Shown in pieces: positions 19,617 through 19,873 of a stretch of DNA of 19,873 nt. This DNA is from JAHJFW01 sp964595075 (GTDB lineage: Bacteria; Patescibacteriota; Patescibacteriia; 2-12-FULL-60-25), in NCBI GenBank assembly GCA_964595075.1, contig CAZQNT010000017.1, positions 1-19,873 on the forward strand. Direction: 5' to 3'. Position 1 is the stretch's first letter, and each line of letters begins with the position of its first letter. Both the position numbers and the translations under genes were made by a program. Below the pieces are notes generated by a model. That model did not search any database. It was not told the DNA's origin and saw only the letters and a list, made by a program, of their open reading frames with translations.

Positions 19617-19873
19617 AGTTCGTGTATTAAAACTTGCGTCTTCTTTCCTTTGACCGCCGCCTCTCCGATCTCTCGCGTTAAAATGGCGTCGCCAACCTCC
19701 GCGCGCGTAGACTCTGAAACTATAATTCCTACCCCGTATTCTTTCGTTAAACTTTCGAGACGCGCGCCGAGATTTACGTTGTCGCCTATAACCGTATAAT
19801 CAAAGCGCGTTTCCGAGCCCATGTTTCCGACGATCATTTCACCGGTGTTGATTCCTACTCCTATCTTAAGTTC
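19550..19873 (-). CDS. Class III adenylate/guanylate cyclase, C-terminal part (5' end outside window)
   Basis: The visible 107 residues are the end of a class III cyclase catalytic domain: GVGINTGEMIVGNMGS followed by RFDYTVIGDNVNLGARLESL, which includes the Asp that helps specify adenine and the Asn/Arg transition-state pair. EIGEAAVKGKKTQVLIHEL closes the domain as in other members. It makes cAMP (or cGMP) from the triphosphate. The amino-terminal sensor is not in the window. The last ~21 residues, after the natural-looking end at VLIHELL, are encoded by a family C repeat, whose GGATGACA supplies TGA. DedA starts 12 bases later. Confidence 0.9.
   Translation of the reverse strand, partial: ELKIGVGINTGEMIVGNMGSETRFDYTVIGDNVNLGARLESLTKEYGVGIIVSESTRAEVGDAILTREIGEAAVKGKKTQVLIHELLSVAKNLQFNHQVEDPSFHSG

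Overview
The window reads as a chromosomal segment of an uncultured Candidate Phyla Radiation (Patescibacteria, probably Parcubacteria-like) bacterium. This rests on the gene content and style: short housekeeping genes in small operons, almost no Shine-Dalgarno sites, an archaeal-type CMP kinase, secG followed by a membrane-anchored peptide-binding protein, RNase J with a long basic tail, and large secreted proteins with domain types I associate with that group. The assignment is from memory of such genomes, not from a search.

Layout. 1-1854 (+): an RluA-type pseudouridine synthase bracketed by copies of a GC-rich repeat, then a CMP kinase and ribosomal protein L19, closed by a perfect 40-bp palindrome. 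1941-10587 (-): a dsbA-like gene, a 34-cysteine membrane protein overlapping it by ATGA, uvrA, then a 897-residue secreted protein with a seven-blade propeller, Ig-like domains and a C-terminal surface domain. 10752-12858 (+): secG and an anchored family 5 solute-binding protein. 12860-13270: a tRNA-Leu(CAG) locus with a truncated tRNA-Leu copy, a 20-bp inverted repeat enclosing the tRNA, and divergent promoters built around one palindrome. 13277-16436 (+): RNase J (with a 10-N assembly gap) and trpS. 16507-17860 (-): an AT-rich pair, nucleoside phosphorylase plus ParB-like protein. 17891-18365 (+): a self-contained GC-richer unit with promoter, strong ribosome site, 98-codon gene and terminator. 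18396-19873 (-): a class III nucleotide cyclase (partial), a DedA membrane protein and a Nudix hydrolase, tightly packed.

How things fit together. The DsbA-like protein (CPFS active site) and the cysteine-rich two-TM protein form the most suggestive pair: an oxidoreductase translationally coupled to a probable disulfide-rich client. Several genes (RNase J, dsbA, trpS, perhaps rplS) have a -10 box only 6-9 nt before ATG, indicating leaderless mRNAs; the one clear Shine-Dalgarno belongs to the 98-codon gene. Three dispersed repeat families occupy intergenic space and in two places run into coding sequence, supplying the apparent start of rluA and the last ~21 residues of the cyclase. No CRISPR array, insertion sequence or phage gene was seen.
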